Origin: Streptomyces sp. NBC_01016 | GTDB lineage: Bacteria > Actinomycetota > Actinomycetes > Streptomycetales > Streptomycetaceae | NCBI RefSeq assembly: GCF_026341035.1 | Contig: NZ_JAPEOQ010000001.1 | Span: 1,550,001 to 1,614,000, forward strand | Reading direction: 5' to 3' | Length of the DNA stretch: 64,000 nt | In this document: positions 21,486-30,084 of the stretch, in pieces | Layout of the letters: each line of letters begins with the position of its first letter | Position numbering within the stretch: the stretch's first letter is position 1 | Notes under the pieces: model-generated | What the model saw: the letters and a program-made list of their open reading frames with translations, nothing else | Told to the model about the DNA's origin: nothing | Database searches by the model: none | Position numbers and translations under genes: made by a program

Positions 21486-22485
21486 CTAACCCCGAGCGAC
21501 CTCAGCGGTGTGCGCGGGGGTGTAGCGCTCGCCCCTCACCTGGTCGCTCAGCGGGTCCAGCGCGGCCAGCGCCTCGGCGTCCAGGGTGAGTTCCAGCGCG
21601 GCCGCGTTCTGCTCGAGCCGGGCAGGGCTGCGGGTGCCCGGAATGGTCGCCACCGCCACCCCGAGCCGCTCGGCCTGGGCGTACACCCAGGCCAGCGCCA
21701 CCTGGGCCGGGGTGACACCCAGCCGGTCGGCCACCTCGCGCACGGTCTGCGCGATCTTCTCGTTGGCCTCGCCCGCCTCTCCGGAGAAGCGGGGGTTGGT
21801 GCGCCGGAAGTCCTTCTCGCCCAGTGCGGAGCGGTCCAGGGCGCCGGTCAGGAACCCCCGCCCCAGCGGCGAGTACGGCACCAGTCCGACCCCCCAGCTC
21901 GGCCATCACCGGGGTGACCGCCTCGACGTCGCGGGTCCACAGCGAGTACTCGCTCTGCACCGCGGTGATCGGGTGCACCGCGTGCGCCCGGCGCAGCAGC
22001 TCGCCGTCGACCTCGGACAGGCCCAGATGGCGGACCTTGCCCGCCTCGACCAGCTCGGCCATCGCCCCGACGGTCTCCTCGATCTCCACGTCCTGGGGCG
22101 GGCGGTGGGCGTAGTACAGGTCGATCACCTCGACGCCCAGCCGCAGCAGCGAGGCGTCGCAGGAGCGCAGCACGTAGTCCCGGGCGCCGCGGATCCGGCG
22201 TGCCCGGTCGCCGGCGCTGCGGTCGATGCCGAACTTGGTGGCCACCTGCACCTGCACCTGGTCCCGGCGACCGTGGACGGCCCGGCCCACCAGCACCTCG
22301 TTGTGCCCGGTGCCGTAGGCGTCGGCGGTGTCCAGGAACGTGACGCCAAGCTCCAGGGCCCGGTCGATGGTGGCCAGGCCGCCGTCCCAGTCGGCGGCGC
22401 CGTAGCTCTCGCTCATCCCCATGCACCCCAGGCCCATCGCGCTGACGGGGAGACCGGGTGAGCCGAGCGTAGTTCGGGTGATCAT
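21486..22485 (-). pseudogene. Aldo/keto reductase broken by a one-base insertion
   Basis: The first frame runs from ATG 22485 ([22 protein letters not shown]; catalytic YG of [39 protein letters not shown]) to VMAELG, then changes sense at a run of six G on the coding strand (21890-21895). Reading five G would give [17 protein letters not shown] and continue to the normal C terminus ending at 21486 ([25 protein letters not shown]). So one extra base splits an otherwise intact reductase of about 332 residues. Either a real inactivating mutation or a sequencing error in a homopolymer. Confidence 0.85.
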
Positions 22486-22771
22486 GCGCGGACACTCCTC
22501 CTGCCCGGCGGACCGGGCGGCACCTTGAGTTGGCGAACGCCCCCGAAGCTAGAACTTGGAGCGCACACGAAGTCAAGCGCCGAAGGACCGGCCCGCGCCG
22601 ACGGGGGCAGGCGCGGCGCCCAACTACTCACACCCGGTTCCAACGGGCAGCCACACGGCGGGTGAGCTATTAGAGCCCCGCCAGGGGGCACCTCCCAGCG
22701 TTGGCTGGGGGAGATTGAGGCGCGGGGCCCGGGGCAGCGCCCCGCGACCTCAACCCCGGCTCCCGGCCACG
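22486..22771. other. Gene-free stretch with repeat copy C
   Basis: 286 bp between two minus-strand genes. The half next to the reductase is its leader (CAGGAGGAGTG ribosome-binding region). The half next to the hydrolase holds repeat copy C. No gene seen. Confidence 0.6.
22673..22758 (-). repeat. Dispersed GC repeat, copy C, with a nested hairpin
   Basis: Reverse-orientation copy: GAGCCCCGCC ... GATTGAGGCGCGGGG and CCGGGGCAGCGCCCCGCG. Between the two halves is an extra 30 bp or so, GGGGGCACCTCCCAGC/GTTGGCTGGGGGAG, which itself folds. It looks like one repeat type inserted in, or fused to, another. It lies just after the hydrolase stop and may act as its terminator. Confidence 0.75.
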
Positions 22772-23647
22772 TCACAACTCCGCCAAGACCCCGTCAAGGA
22801 ACGGCTCCACCGCGGAGCGCCACGCCTCCGGCTGGTCGTAGTGCACGAGATGCCCGGCGTCGGCCACCTCCGCGTACACACCCCGAGGCAACACCCGAAC
22901 CATCTCCTGCGCCTCCGCCCGCCCCAGCTCCCCGTCAAGCCCGCGCAGCACAAGCGCCGGGCACTGCACCGCCGCCAGCTCCTCCCAGTGCGCGTCGAAC
23001 ACCCACGTCGACCGCGCCTCCAGCATCTGGCGCCGCGAGAACACCGGCCGCCAGCCGTCCGGCGTCTCCGTCATCACCTCGGCGTAGAACTCTCCGCGCG
23101 CCGGGTTGGGCCGCTCGACCCAGGGGTCGTCCTCCCCGAACCACTTCCGTACGTCCGCGAGCGTCGCGAACGGCAGCGGCCACGCCTTGAACCAGTCCTC
23201 CCACTCCCGCTGGGAGGCCGTCCCGAGCGCGGAGGCCCGCATGTCGCAGATGACCAGGCCGCGGACGAGATCGGGCCGGCGGGCGGCGAGCTGCCACGCC
23301 GTGAGCGCTCCCATGGAGTGCCCGATGAGGACGGCCGGCTCCAGGCCCAGCTGGACCAGTGCCTCCTCCGCGTCCAGGACGTACGCCTCCCGGTCGAACG
23401 GGCCTTCCGGCGGCTTGTCGCTCTGCCCGTGCCCGCGCTGGTCAAGGGCGACCGCGCGATGTCGCTCGGCCAGCCAGCGCGTCGTCCCCGCCCAGTGGGA
23501 CGCCCGCCCCATGAGCCCGTGCAGCAGCAGAACTCCGGGATTGTGCCCGACCTCGCCCGTCTTGGGCGGGTCGGCGAACTCCCAGGCAGCCAGGTGGATC
23601 CCGCCTGCCCCGGTCACGTCGATGCGCCGTGCCATAGGCCCTGGCAC
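22772..23647 (-). CDS. Alpha/beta hydrolase
   Basis: A hydrolase of 291 residues from GTG 23647; ATG 23635 (MARRIDVTG) is an equally possible start. Oxyanion-hole HGLMGRASHW, nucleophile elbow LIGHSMGAL and the late catalytic His in VADAGHLVHYDQPEAW are all present, so the catalytic triad appears intact. Function could be esterase, epoxide-hydrolase-like or dehalogenase-like; the sequence does not decide. It stands alone on the minus strand. Confidence 0.85.
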   Translation of the reverse strand: MPGPMARRIDVTGAGGIHLAAWEFADPPKTGEVGHNPGVLLLHGLMGRASHWAGTTRWLAERHRAVALDQRGHGQSDKPPEGPFDREAYVLDAEEALVQLGLEPAVLIGHSMGALTAWQLAARRPDLVRGLVICDMRASALGTASQREWEDWFKAWPLPFATLADVRKWFGEDDPWVERPNPARGEFYAEVMTETPDGWRPVFSRRQMLEARSTWVFDAHWEELAAVQCPALVLRGLDGELGRAEAQEMVRVLPRGVYAEVADAGHLVHYDQPEAWRSAVEPFLDGVLAEL

Positions 23648-24158
23648 CCCCTCGTGGTCGCGCCTGCAGTCGCGTACCCGCTCACGCTATCGAACCTGTT
23701 TTCGAAAGCGCGGTGCTCTCCGACAACACCCCTCATTTGAGTGACAGAACTCAAGGAATGACCGGCGCTGTCGAGGGGATCTCTTCAGCGGGAGGCGGAC
23801 CGCTCGGGGAAAACGGTCCGAGGGGATCGACCCTGGGAGCTCGGGGCTCCGGGTCGGAACAGGGGAGGACAGGCCCCGGCGCCGCAAGGCGCCGGGGCCC
23901 TCTGTATGCGGTGCGGCGTTCGACGCCGCCTCCGGTGCACCCCGTGCCCCCCAGGCCCGTCGCGCCCCGATCGGCCGGTCCATGCGGCCCCCTCTGGTCA
24001 TATGCCTCACGCGACAGCCTCGCACGCCGAGCGTCCGATCGCTGCGGTTCCGCACAGTGAATCTTGTTTTCTGCGCGGAAGTGCAGCATGTGCGGATACA
24101 AGTCAACTTACCCGCACGACACGGAAGTTGACGCCCGGCCCACAGGCGGTCGCTCGGC
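23648..24158. other. 511-bp gene-free stretch with ordered hairpins
   Basis: No convincing gene. It has an inverted repeat TTGAGT-GACAGA-ACTCAA at 23737-23754, then three closely spaced hairpins at 23796-23899 (separate entry). The rest up to 24158 shows no clear signal. Confidence 0.6.
23796..23899 (+). ncRNA. Candidate structured RNA or attenuator with three hairpins
   Basis: Hairpin 1: CGGACCG (23796-23802) pairs with CGGTCCG (23814-23820). Hairpin 2: CGACCC (23828-23833) pairs with GGGTCG (23851-23856), with inner GGAGC/GCTCC (23836-23840 with 23846-23850). Hairpin 3: GGCCCCGGCGCC (23872-23883) pairs perfectly with GGCGCCGGGGCC (23888-23899) around a GCAA tetraloop. I do not recognise an RNA family. 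The opposite strand would fold the same way, so strand is uncertain; hairpin 3 could be just a terminator. Confidence 0.4.
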
Positions 24159-24203
24159 TCAGCGCTTCGCCACGAAGACGGTCAGCGCTTCGCCACGAAG
24201 ACG
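24159..24203 (-). repeat. 22-bp duplication of the dmdR1 3' end
   Basis: TCAGCGCTTCGCCACGAAGA followed by CG occurs at 24159-24180 and 24182-24203, one base apart. On the coding strand each copy encodes VFVAKR plus the stop TGA; the real gene uses the copy at 24182-24203 and the second copy lies just after the stop, in another frame. Confidence 0.85.
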
Positions 24204-24874
24204 TGCGAGGCGATCTCCGCCTCCAGCTCCGCCGCCTCGCCGCTGCTGCCGACGAGCACCCCGCCCGGCGACTGCGTCACGCTGACCACCGAACCGGGCT
24301 GCACGCCCGCCCGGCGCAGCGTGTACATCAGCTGCGCGTCCGTCTGGATCGGCTCGCCGATGCGGCGCACCACGACCGTCTTGCCCTCGGCGCCCGGGTC
24401 GAGGTCGGACAGCGAGACCATCCCCTCGTCCAGGAACGGGTTCGCCCCGTCCTTCTCGCCCAGCTCCTCCAAGCCCGGGATCGGGTTCCCGTACGGCGAC
24501 TCCGTCGGGTGCCGGAGCAGCTCGAGGACGCGGCGCTCCACCGCCTCGCTCATCACGTGCTCCCAGCGACAGGCCTCCGCGTGCACCTGCTCCCACTCCA
24601 GGCCGATCACGTCCACGAGCAGACACTCGGCGAGCCGGTGCTTGCGCATCACGCGCGTCGCGAGCCGCCGGCCCTCGTCGGTCAGCTCCAGGTGCCGGTC
24701 GGCCGCCACGGCGACCAGGCCGTCCCGCTCCATGCGGGCCACGGTCTGGCTCACCGTCGGCCCGCTCTGGTCGAGCCGCTCGGCGATCCGGGCGCGCATG
24801 GGGACCACACCTTCCTCCTCCAGCTCGAGGATGGTGCGGAGGTACATCTCCGTGGTGTCGATCAGTCCGGACAT
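24182..24874 (-). CDS. dmdR1: DtxR-family iron-dependent repressor
   Basis: A protein of 230 residues with the three DtxR domains: winged helix at the N terminus (DTTEMYLRTILELEEEGVVPMRARIAERLDQ, SGPTVSQTVARMERDGL), the metal-binding/dimer domain (HRLAECLLVDVIGLEWEQVHAEACRWEHVMSEAVE, with the Cys, His and Glu ligands of DtxR/IdeR) and a C-terminal SH3-like domain. Length and sequence fit Streptomyces DmdR1, the main repressor of siderophore genes. Divergent from the SIS gene across a DasR-like site. An open antisense frame covers most of it. Confidence 0.9.
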   Translation of the reverse strand: MSGLIDTTEMYLRTILELEEEGVVPMRARIAERLDQSGPTVSQTVARMERDGLVAVAADRHLELTDEGRRLATRVMRKHRLAECLLVDVIGLEWEQVHAEACRWEHVMSEAVERRVLELLRHPTESPYGNPIPGLEELGEKDGANPFLDEGMVSLSDLDPGAEGKTVVVRRIGEPIQTDAQLMYTLRRAGVQPGSVVSVTQSPGGVLVGSSGEAAELEAEIASHVFVAKR

Positions 24875-24899
24875 ACGTGCCCCTCGTGTAGCTCTCTAG
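24321..24899 (+). CDS. Adm-like antisense reading frame over dmdR1
   Basis: A 192-codon frame opposite dmdR1, Ser/Arg-rich as expected for a frame antiparallel to a GC-rich gene. I would drop it as a shadow except that in S. coelicolor an antiparallel gene, adm, overlapping dmdR1 has been reported to be expressed and to affect siderophore and antibiotic production (Tunca and co-workers). No clear ribosome-binding site or family features are visible here, so it is listed only for that precedent. Confidence 0.25.
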   Translation: MYISCASVWIGSPMRRTTTVLPSAPGSRSDSETIPSSRNGFAPSFSPSSSKPGIGFPYGDSVGCRSSSRTRRSTASLITCSQRQASACTCSHSRPITSTSRHSASRCLRITRVASRRPSSVSSRCRSAATATRPSRSMRATVWLTVGPLWSSRSAIRARMGTTPSSSSSRMVRRYISVVSISPDIRAPRVAL

Positions 24900-25033
24900 C
24901 TCCGCGGCAGCTCCGCTGGCTGTCCGCGCAGCGCGTGCGCTGGCCCTGGAACCCAGAACTCAATTCTGACGCATACCGCTGACAACCGTGACGCGCCGGG
25001 GAAACACCGGGCCCGCGGGGGCCGGGGACCGTA

Positions 25034-25059
25034 TTGACAGGGCACTGGTCCAGACCGCA
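25034..25059 (+). promoter_or_regulatory. DasR-like operator (dre) beside a -35-like TTGACA
   Basis: ACTGGTCCAGACCGCA at 25044-25059 matches the left arm and centre of the DasR responsive element ACTGGTCTAGACCAGT, with changes mainly in the right arm. It starts 4 bp after TTGACA (25034-25039), a possible -35 for the SIS gene, so bound DasR would block that promoter; no good -10 is visible. The site lies in the dmdR1/SIS divergent gap; control of dmdR1 by DasR has been reported in streptomycetes. Confidence 0.6.
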
Positions 25060-25129
25060 CCGTGATCCGCGAACGCGCCGAGCACCACCGGGACGCGACC
25101 CGACTCACCAGGACTCAAGGGGCACGCCG

Positions 25130-25894
25130 ATGAGCGAGAGCAAGCTGGCCGCGCAGTACCTCGACGCCTCCATCGGACTCCTCACGCGGATCCGTGACGA
25201 GGAGGCCGACAACATCGCCGCCGCCGGCACCCTCCTCGCCGACACCGTCGCCGACGGGGGCCGCCTCTTCGCCTTCGGCGCGGGCCACTCCGGGCTCGCC
25301 GCCCAGGACGTCGTCTACCGGGCCGGCGGCCTCGCCCTGATGAACCTGCTGTCGGTGCCCGGCACCGTCGGCATCGACGTCATGCCCGCGACGCTCGGCT
25401 CCGCCCTCGAGCGCGTCGACGGGCTCGCGGCGGCCGTCCTGGAGGCCAGCCCCGCACAGGCGGGCGACGCGCTGGTGATCATTTCCCTGTCCGGGCGCAA
25501 CGCGCTCCCCGTGGAGATGGCCCTCAGCGCCCGCGCGGCCGGCATCAAGGTCATCGGCGTCACCTCCCTGTCGTACGCGACCGGGCCCGACGCCCCCACC
25601 TCCCGCCACGTCTCCGGCAGCTATCTGCGCGACCACTGCGACGTCGTCCTCGACTCCAAGATCGCGATCGGTGACGCGGAGCTCACCCACGAAGGCGTCG
25701 ACACCCCCTTCGCGCCCGCCTCCACGGTCACCGCCAGCGCCCTCATGCAGGCGACCCTCGCGACCTGCGCCGCGAACCTGGCCGACCGGGGCATCCAGCC
25801 TCCACTGCTGCGCTCGGGGAACGTCGACGGCGGCCTGGAATGGAACGCGAAGGTCTTCGAGGAGTACGGGGACCGGATCTACTACCGGCGCTGA
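25130..25894 (+). CDS. SIS-domain sugar-phosphate-binding protein
   Basis: A protein of 254 residues, almost entirely one SIS domain: LFAFGAGHSGLAAQDVVYRAGG (phosphosugar loop), DALVIISLSGRNALPVEMA and IGVTSLSYATGP. Related proteins are N-acetylmuramate-6-phosphate etherase-like or phosphoheptose isomerase-like; the etherase-specific catalytic region is not obvious. ATG 25130 is preceded by AAGGGG. A DasR-like operator upstream fits a role in amino-sugar metabolism, which is an inference. Confidence 0.85.
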   Translation: MSESKLAAQYLDASIGLLTRIRDEEADNIAAAGTLLADTVADGGRLFAFGAGHSGLAAQDVVYRAGGLALMNLLSVPGTVGIDVMPATLGSALERVDGLAAAVLEASPAQAGDALVIISLSGRNALPVEMALSARAAGIKVIGVTSLSYATGPDAPTSRHVSGSYLRDHCDVVLDSKIAIGDAELTHEGVDTPFAPASTVTASALMQATLATCAANLADRGIQPPLLRSGNVDGGLEWNAKVFEEYGDRIYYRR

Positions 25895-25980
25895 ACGGGA
25901 CCGCCCGAGGGCTCCCGGCGCTGAACGGGACCGCCCGAGGGCTCCCGGCGCTGAACCGGGCCGCCCAAGCGCTCCCGACC
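25891..25980 (+). repeat. 30-bp tandem repeat starting at the SIS stop codon
   Basis: Two identical 30-bp units (25891-25920, 25921-25950) and a third with several changes (25951-25980). Each unit begins CTGAACGGGACCGCCCGAGG (or the variant), so each repeats the TGA stop. It lies between the convergent SIS and PAS genes and reaches to 18 bp from the PAS stop. Confidence 0.85.
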
Positions 25981-25998
25981 CCGTACCGGTCTATCGGT

Positions 25999-27372
25999 CT
26001 ACCGGTCCGCCGCCAGCGCCCACGCCAGATCCACCGCACCCGCGATCCGCACCGCCACACTCTCCGCGTACACGGCGTCCCCGCGCTCGAACCCGACCCT
26101 GCTGGCGCCCCGCAGAAACGTCACCACACCCACCGTCCGGCCCCGGCTGCGCAGCACCGCGCACAACGCGAACACCGTGCCCTCCGGCCACTGCCGGTCC
26201 TGGGCCCAGTCCCCGCGCACCGCGCCACCCTCCGCGGCGGCCCGCACCGAACCCGCCCGCTCCACGCACTGCAACGCCGGATGCCCCGCCGCGTACCGCA
26301 CCGGCAGGGCGCCCCGCGACACCAGCAGACTCGGCCCCGGCGCCCCCGAAGGCGTGGCCGCGGCCCGCACCAGACGCAGCGGCTCCTCGCTCGCCACCAG
26401 GTCGATCACCGCGTGATCCGCGAACCCGGCGAGCGCGAAATCCAGATGCACGGTCGCCGCCTCGGCCGGGTTCTCGCACTCGGCGGCGGCCCGCGCCGCG
26501 CGGTGCAACTGCTGCGACCGGAACCGGAGCTGCGCGGCCTCCTGCTCGTTCTGCTTCGCCTCGGTCACATCCTGGAACAGCCACCCCACGCCCAATGGCA
26601 CCGGCTCCTCCGCGAGCGGCGACGCCAGCCGTACGAAGCCGCTGCGCCAGCACCGGCGCTCCGTGCGCCCACCGGCCTCGCCGGGCCGTCGCAGCGTCAC
26701 CCACATCTCCGTCGGAGACGGCGGCGGGCCCTCGGCGAGCACATGGGCGAGCACGCTCTCCAGCTCCTCCACGCCCTGCCCGATCAGATCCCCGAGCGGC
26801 CGACCCAGCGCGGCGGTGCGCCCGGTGCCCATGGCCCGCGCCGCATGCCCGTTCACCACGGCGGGCCGCAGATCCGCGTCGACGAGCACGACACCCCACG
26901 CGGCGTCCTCGAACAGCGCCTCGCTCAGCGCGATGGACCGCTCCAGATCGATCTGCGTGTGCACCTCACTGAAGGCGCAGTACACACCGGCGGGCTTGCC
27001 GTCGGGACCCCGCACGGCGGCCGACTGCGTCCGTACGAGCACCCGCCCGCCGTCCTTGGTGAGCAGCGCGAACTCGTTCACCTGCCGCCCGGGAGCGTGC
27101 ATCGAGGCGAGCAGCCGCCCCTGCACCTCCTCCGCGTCCGCCGGCCGCACGGCCCACCCCGCGAACCCGTGCCGCCCCACGGCCTCCTCGGCCGACCAGC
27201 CGAGCACGCGCTCGGCCTCCCGGTTCCAATGGGTCACGACCCCATCGGCGTCGAAGGCGCACAACGCGGCGTCCATGCCGTCCAACAACGCGGCCAGCAG
27301 ATCGGCCCCGTCCGGCTCCGGCTCCTCGGGCCCGAGCGCATCAGTGGTCCCACTACGCCGGGAAGCACTCAC
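25999..27372 (-). CDS. PAS-PAS-GAF sensor protein without output domain
   Basis: A protein of 457 residues from GTG 27372. PAS 1 about 25-145 ([25 protein letters not shown]), PAS 2 about 150-275 ([23 protein letters not shown], ending [16 protein letters not shown]) and a C-terminal GAF-like domain (residues about 300-450). Streptomyces proteins of this layout often continue into a PP2C phosphatase or HATPase; neither follows here, and the stop is close to the repeat at 25891-25980. Probably a cytosolic signal sensor that works through a partner. Confidence 0.8.
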   Translation of the reverse strand: MSASRRSGTTDALGPEEPEPDGADLLAALLDGMDAALCAFDADGVVTHWNREAERVLGWSAEEAVGRHGFAGWAVRPADAEEVQGRLLASMHAPGRQVNEFALLTKDGGRVLVRTQSAAVRGPDGKPAGVYCAFSEVHTQIDLERSIALSEALFEDAAWGVVLVDADLRPAVVNGHAARAMGTGRTAALGRPLGDLIGQGVEELESVLAHVLAEGPPPSPTEMWVTLRRPGEAGGRTERRCWRSGFVRLASPLAEEPVPLGVGWLFQDVTEAKQNEQEAAQLRFRSQQLHRAARAAAECENPAEAATVHLDFALAGFADHAVIDLVASEEPLRLVRAAATPSGAPGPSLLVSRGALPVRYAAGHPALQCVERAGSVRAAAEGGAVRGDWAQDRQWPEGTVFALCAVLRSRGRTVGVVTFLRGASRVGFERGDAVYAESVAVRIAGAVDLAWALAADR

Positions 27373-27503
27373 CTGGAACCCCCTGCAGGCTGTGTCGGCG
27401 CGACGAATTCCTCGTACCGCTCCAGATCATTCAACTCGAACGTGACGCATCCCACACGGACTTCAGGCAAGTTCGGAGAAACCCAAGAGCACATACAACC
27501 AGC

Positions 27504-28043
27504 ATGCAACGCATGACGACATTGCCCGACGGCCGCCCCGTCCCGCCCACGACCTCAGACGAACGCACCACCCTCGTGGCCTGGTTGGACTTCCACCGCG
27601 AAACACTGGCCGTCAAATGCGCAAACCTGACGGACGAACAGTCACGCGCGCGTGCCGTCCCCTCCTCATCCCTCACCCTCCTCGGCCTGGTCCAACACCT
27701 GGCCGAGGTCGAACGCAACTGGTTCCAACGAGTCTTCGCCGCCGCCCCCGACACCCCTCCGGTCCACGACACAGGCGGCCCGGACGCCTTCACCCTCACC
27801 GAGGACCGCACCCTGTCCGACGCCCTGGCCGCCTGGCGCACCGAGGTCACCCGCGCCCGCGAACTCACCGCGACCGCCTCCCTCGACGCAACCGGCACCC
27901 TCTCCCCCCAGGAAGCCGCCTTCACCGGCGACCCCAAGGTCTCCCTCCGCTGGATCCTCACCCACATGATCGAGGAATACGCCCGCCACAACGGCCACGC
28001 GGACCTCCTGCGGGAGGCGATAGACGGGACGGCGGGGGCCTGA
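27504..28043 (+). CDS. DinB-family protein
   Basis: A helical-bundle protein of 179 residues (DUF664/DinB type): [26 protein letters not shown], then [20 protein letters not shown] with the first metal His, and [22 protein letters not shown] with the second and third. In actinobacteria such proteins are candidate mycothiol-dependent or metal-dependent transferases. ATG 27504; ATG 27513 is also possible. It is divergent from the PAS gene and convergent with the response regulator. Confidence 0.85.
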   Translation: MQRMTTLPDGRPVPPTTSDERTTLVAWLDFHRETLAVKCANLTDEQSRARAVPSSSLTLLGLVQHLAEVERNWFQRVFAAAPDTPPVHDTGGPDAFTLTEDRTLSDALAAWRTEVTRARELTATASLDATGTLSPQEAAFTGDPKVSLRWILTHMIEEYARHNGHADLLREAIDGTAGA

Positions 28044-28071
28044 CGGCGTTGTCGCGCGCCGCCGGCTCTGG

Positions 28072-28722
28072 TCAGCCGGCAACGCTGTCCAGGTAGCGCA
28101 GGACCGCCAGGACCCGGCGGTTCCCGCCGTCGGCGAACGGCAGTCCCAGCTTCACGAAGATGTTGCCGATGTGCTTCTGCACCGCGTTCTCCGTGATGAA
28201 CAGACGCTTGCTCAGCTCCGCGTTGCCGAGCCCCTGCGCCATCAAGGTGAGCACCTCGCGCTCGCGGGCGGTCAGCGCGTCGACGGCGTCCCCGCCCGGC
28301 CCCGCCAACAGCTGCGTGACGACCTCGGGGTCCATCGCCGTACCGCCGGCCGCCACGCGCCGCAGGGCGTCCACGAACTCACCGACCCGGCTCACCCGGT
28401 CCTTGAGCAGATACCCGACGCTTCCGGATCCGTCGGTCAGGAGCTCACGGGCATACACCTTCTCGACGTACTGGGACAGAACCAGTACGGGCAGCCCGGG
28501 GCGCTCCTTGCGGAGTTGGAGCGCTGCCCTGATGCCTTCGTCGCGGAACGAGGGCGGCAGCCTGATGTCCGCGATCACCGCGTCCGGGGCGTGGTCCGCG
28601 ACCGCGGCCAGCAGGCCCGGTGCGTCTGTCACCACCGCCGCGACCTCGATCCCTTTGGTGCCGAGGATGAGTTCAAGGCCCGCCGACAGAAGCACGTTGT
28701 CCTCGGCGATCACGACGCGCAC
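28072..28722 (-). CDS. NarL/LuxR-type response regulator
   Basis: A response regulator of 216 residues. Receiver domain with acidic pair near the start (VIAEDNVLLSAG), phospho-acceptor Asp in DAVIADIRLPPSF and Lys in YLLKDRV. C-terminal LuxR helix-turn-helix LTAREREVLTLMAQGLGNAE and KHIGNIFVKLGL. Its start overlaps the kinase stop by 13 bp, so it is the second gene of a two-gene operon with the kinase upstream. Confidence 0.92.
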   Translation of the reverse strand: MRVVIAEDNVLLSAGLELILGTKGIEVAAVVTDAPGLLAAVADHAPDAVIADIRLPPSFRDEGIRAALQLRKERPGLPVLVLSQYVEKVYARELLTDGSGSVGYLLKDRVSRVGEFVDALRRVAAGGTAMDPEVVTQLLAGPGGDAVDALTAREREVLTLMAQGLGNAELSKRLFITENAVQKHIGNIFVKLGLPFADGGNRRVLAVLRYLDSVAG

Positions 28723-29936
28723 GGCAACTCCACCGTGACTGCGGTGGGCCCGCCGGCCGGGCTGCTGACGAGCACGGTTCCGTCGAGTGCGGCCGCACGG
28801 CGCCGGATCCCGATGACGCCGGAGCCGAGTGTCTCGTCCACACCGCCGAGGCCGTTGTCGGTGACCTCGACCAGGAGGGCCGCGTCCTGCCGGGTCAGTC
28901 GTACGGTGACCCGGGTCGCGCCGCTGTGCTTCGCCGCGTTGGTGAGCGTCTCGGCCACGATGAAGTAGGCGGCGGCCTCAACAGCCGCGGGCAGCCTGCC
29001 CAGTTCGCCGAGCTCCACCTCGGTGGGGATGCCCGTGCCGGCCGCGACCGCGGACACCGCGCCTTCCAGGCCCCGGTCGGCGAGGACCGGCGGGTACATG
29101 GTGCGGATCACCTCGCGCAGCTCCGTCATCGCTTCCTCGGCGCCCTCATGGGCGTCCTGGAGAAGCTTGGCAAGGGCCCCCGAGTCGTCGGGCAGCTCCT
29201 CCCGGGCCAGGCCGAGACGCATCGCGATGGCAACGAGGCGTGCCTGGGTACCGTCGTGCAGATCGCGTTCGATACGGCGCAGCTCGGCGCCATGGGCGTC
29301 GAGGACCCCGGCGCGGCTGTCGGCCAACTCACCGACCCGCCTGGCGAGCCGGGCCTCTGCCGACGGCTCCAGCGCGGCCACTGTGCTGCGCGCATGCATC
29401 CGGGCCAGGCGAGGCACGGCCCACCAGGTCAGGGCGCCGGCGCCGACGCCCTGTACGACACCAAGAGCGAGTGCGGCGCCCCAGCCCTCCACCGGCACCG
29501 TGCCGAGCAGGCGCAGCGGCTCATCCGCCGGAAACACCTGCCACAGCAGGGCCGCGACCACACTGAACACAGCGACCCCGACACAGGCGAGGGCGGCAAG
29601 CCCTGCGGGTATGCCGGTGACGACGTGCCTCAGGACCCAGCGCAGGTCACGGCGGCTCCCCGTGTCGTCGAGCAGTTGCCGCCACTGCGCGCCCAGCCCT
29701 TTGGGCAGTTCGGCAACGCGCGGACGTATGTCGACGCCGAGCAGTGCGGCGGCTCTGCGCCGATGCCACTCCGACCAGTGCCGCAGGGCCCTCATCAGCA
29801 CGGGTAACGCGGTCAGACCGGAGACGACCGCGCCCACGACCAACAGCGGCAGTACGAGCATGGACACCATCGCCGTGAACAGGCCGACCAACAGGTACCG
29901 GCTGCCATGTCCCACTTGTCTCTGTGGCTTCTGCAT
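28710..29936 (-). CDS. Sensor histidine kinase, HisKA_3 (NarX/DesK) type
   Basis: A kinase of about 408 residues from ATG 29936 (MQKPQRQVG); a GTG at 29972 is an alternative start. Two pairs of hydrophobic helices form the membrane part (LVGLFTAMVSMLVLPLLVVG; then two more around residues 120-180). The phospho-accepting His is in RRIERDLHDGTQARLVAIAM, and the HATPase has the N box LTNAAKHSGAT and G1 box DNGLGGVDE. It pairs with the overlapping response regulator. The IscB locus begins less than 150 bp upstream. Confidence 0.88.
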   Translation of the reverse strand: MQKPQRQVGHGSRYLLVGLFTAMVSMLVLPLLVVGAVVSGLTALPVLMRALRHWSEWHRRRAAALLGVDIRPRVAELPKGLGAQWRQLLDDTGSRRDLRWVLRHVVTGIPAGLAALACVGVAVFSVVAALLWQVFPADEPLRLLGTVPVEGWGAALALGVVQGVGAGALTWWAVPRLARMHARSTVAALEPSAEARLARRVGELADSRAGVLDAHGAELRRIERDLHDGTQARLVAIAMRLGLAREELPDDSGALAKLLQDAHEGAEEAMTELREVIRTMYPPVLADRGLEGAVSAVAAGTGIPTEVELGELGRLPAAVEAAAYFIVAETLTNAAKHSGATRVTVRLTRQDAALLVEVTDNGLGGVDETLGSGVIGIRRRAAALDGTVLVSSPAGGPTAVTVELPCAS

Positions 29937-30084
29937 GCGGCCCAGTGTCTTCCACGCGGCCTCCACGGGCACTACGGCCAGCTGTACCTTCCGCTAACCA
30001 ACGCCCTTTGCAACCAATGCTGTTGGAGTGTTCGCCGCTTTCGCATGACACCTGGCGTTCGCGCATAACGTCTCTCGCACGCAT

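Noticed and set aside
21486..22485. Programmed frameshift in the aldo/keto reductase
   Set aside because: No stimulatory structure or heptameric slip site is evident and this family does not use frameshifting; a plain one-base insertion explains it.
23758..24060. Small plus-strand protein starting MTGAVEGISSAGG
   Set aside because: AAGGA touches the ATG with no spacing, and the frame runs through strong hairpins into low-complexity residues; a structured noncoding region is more likely.
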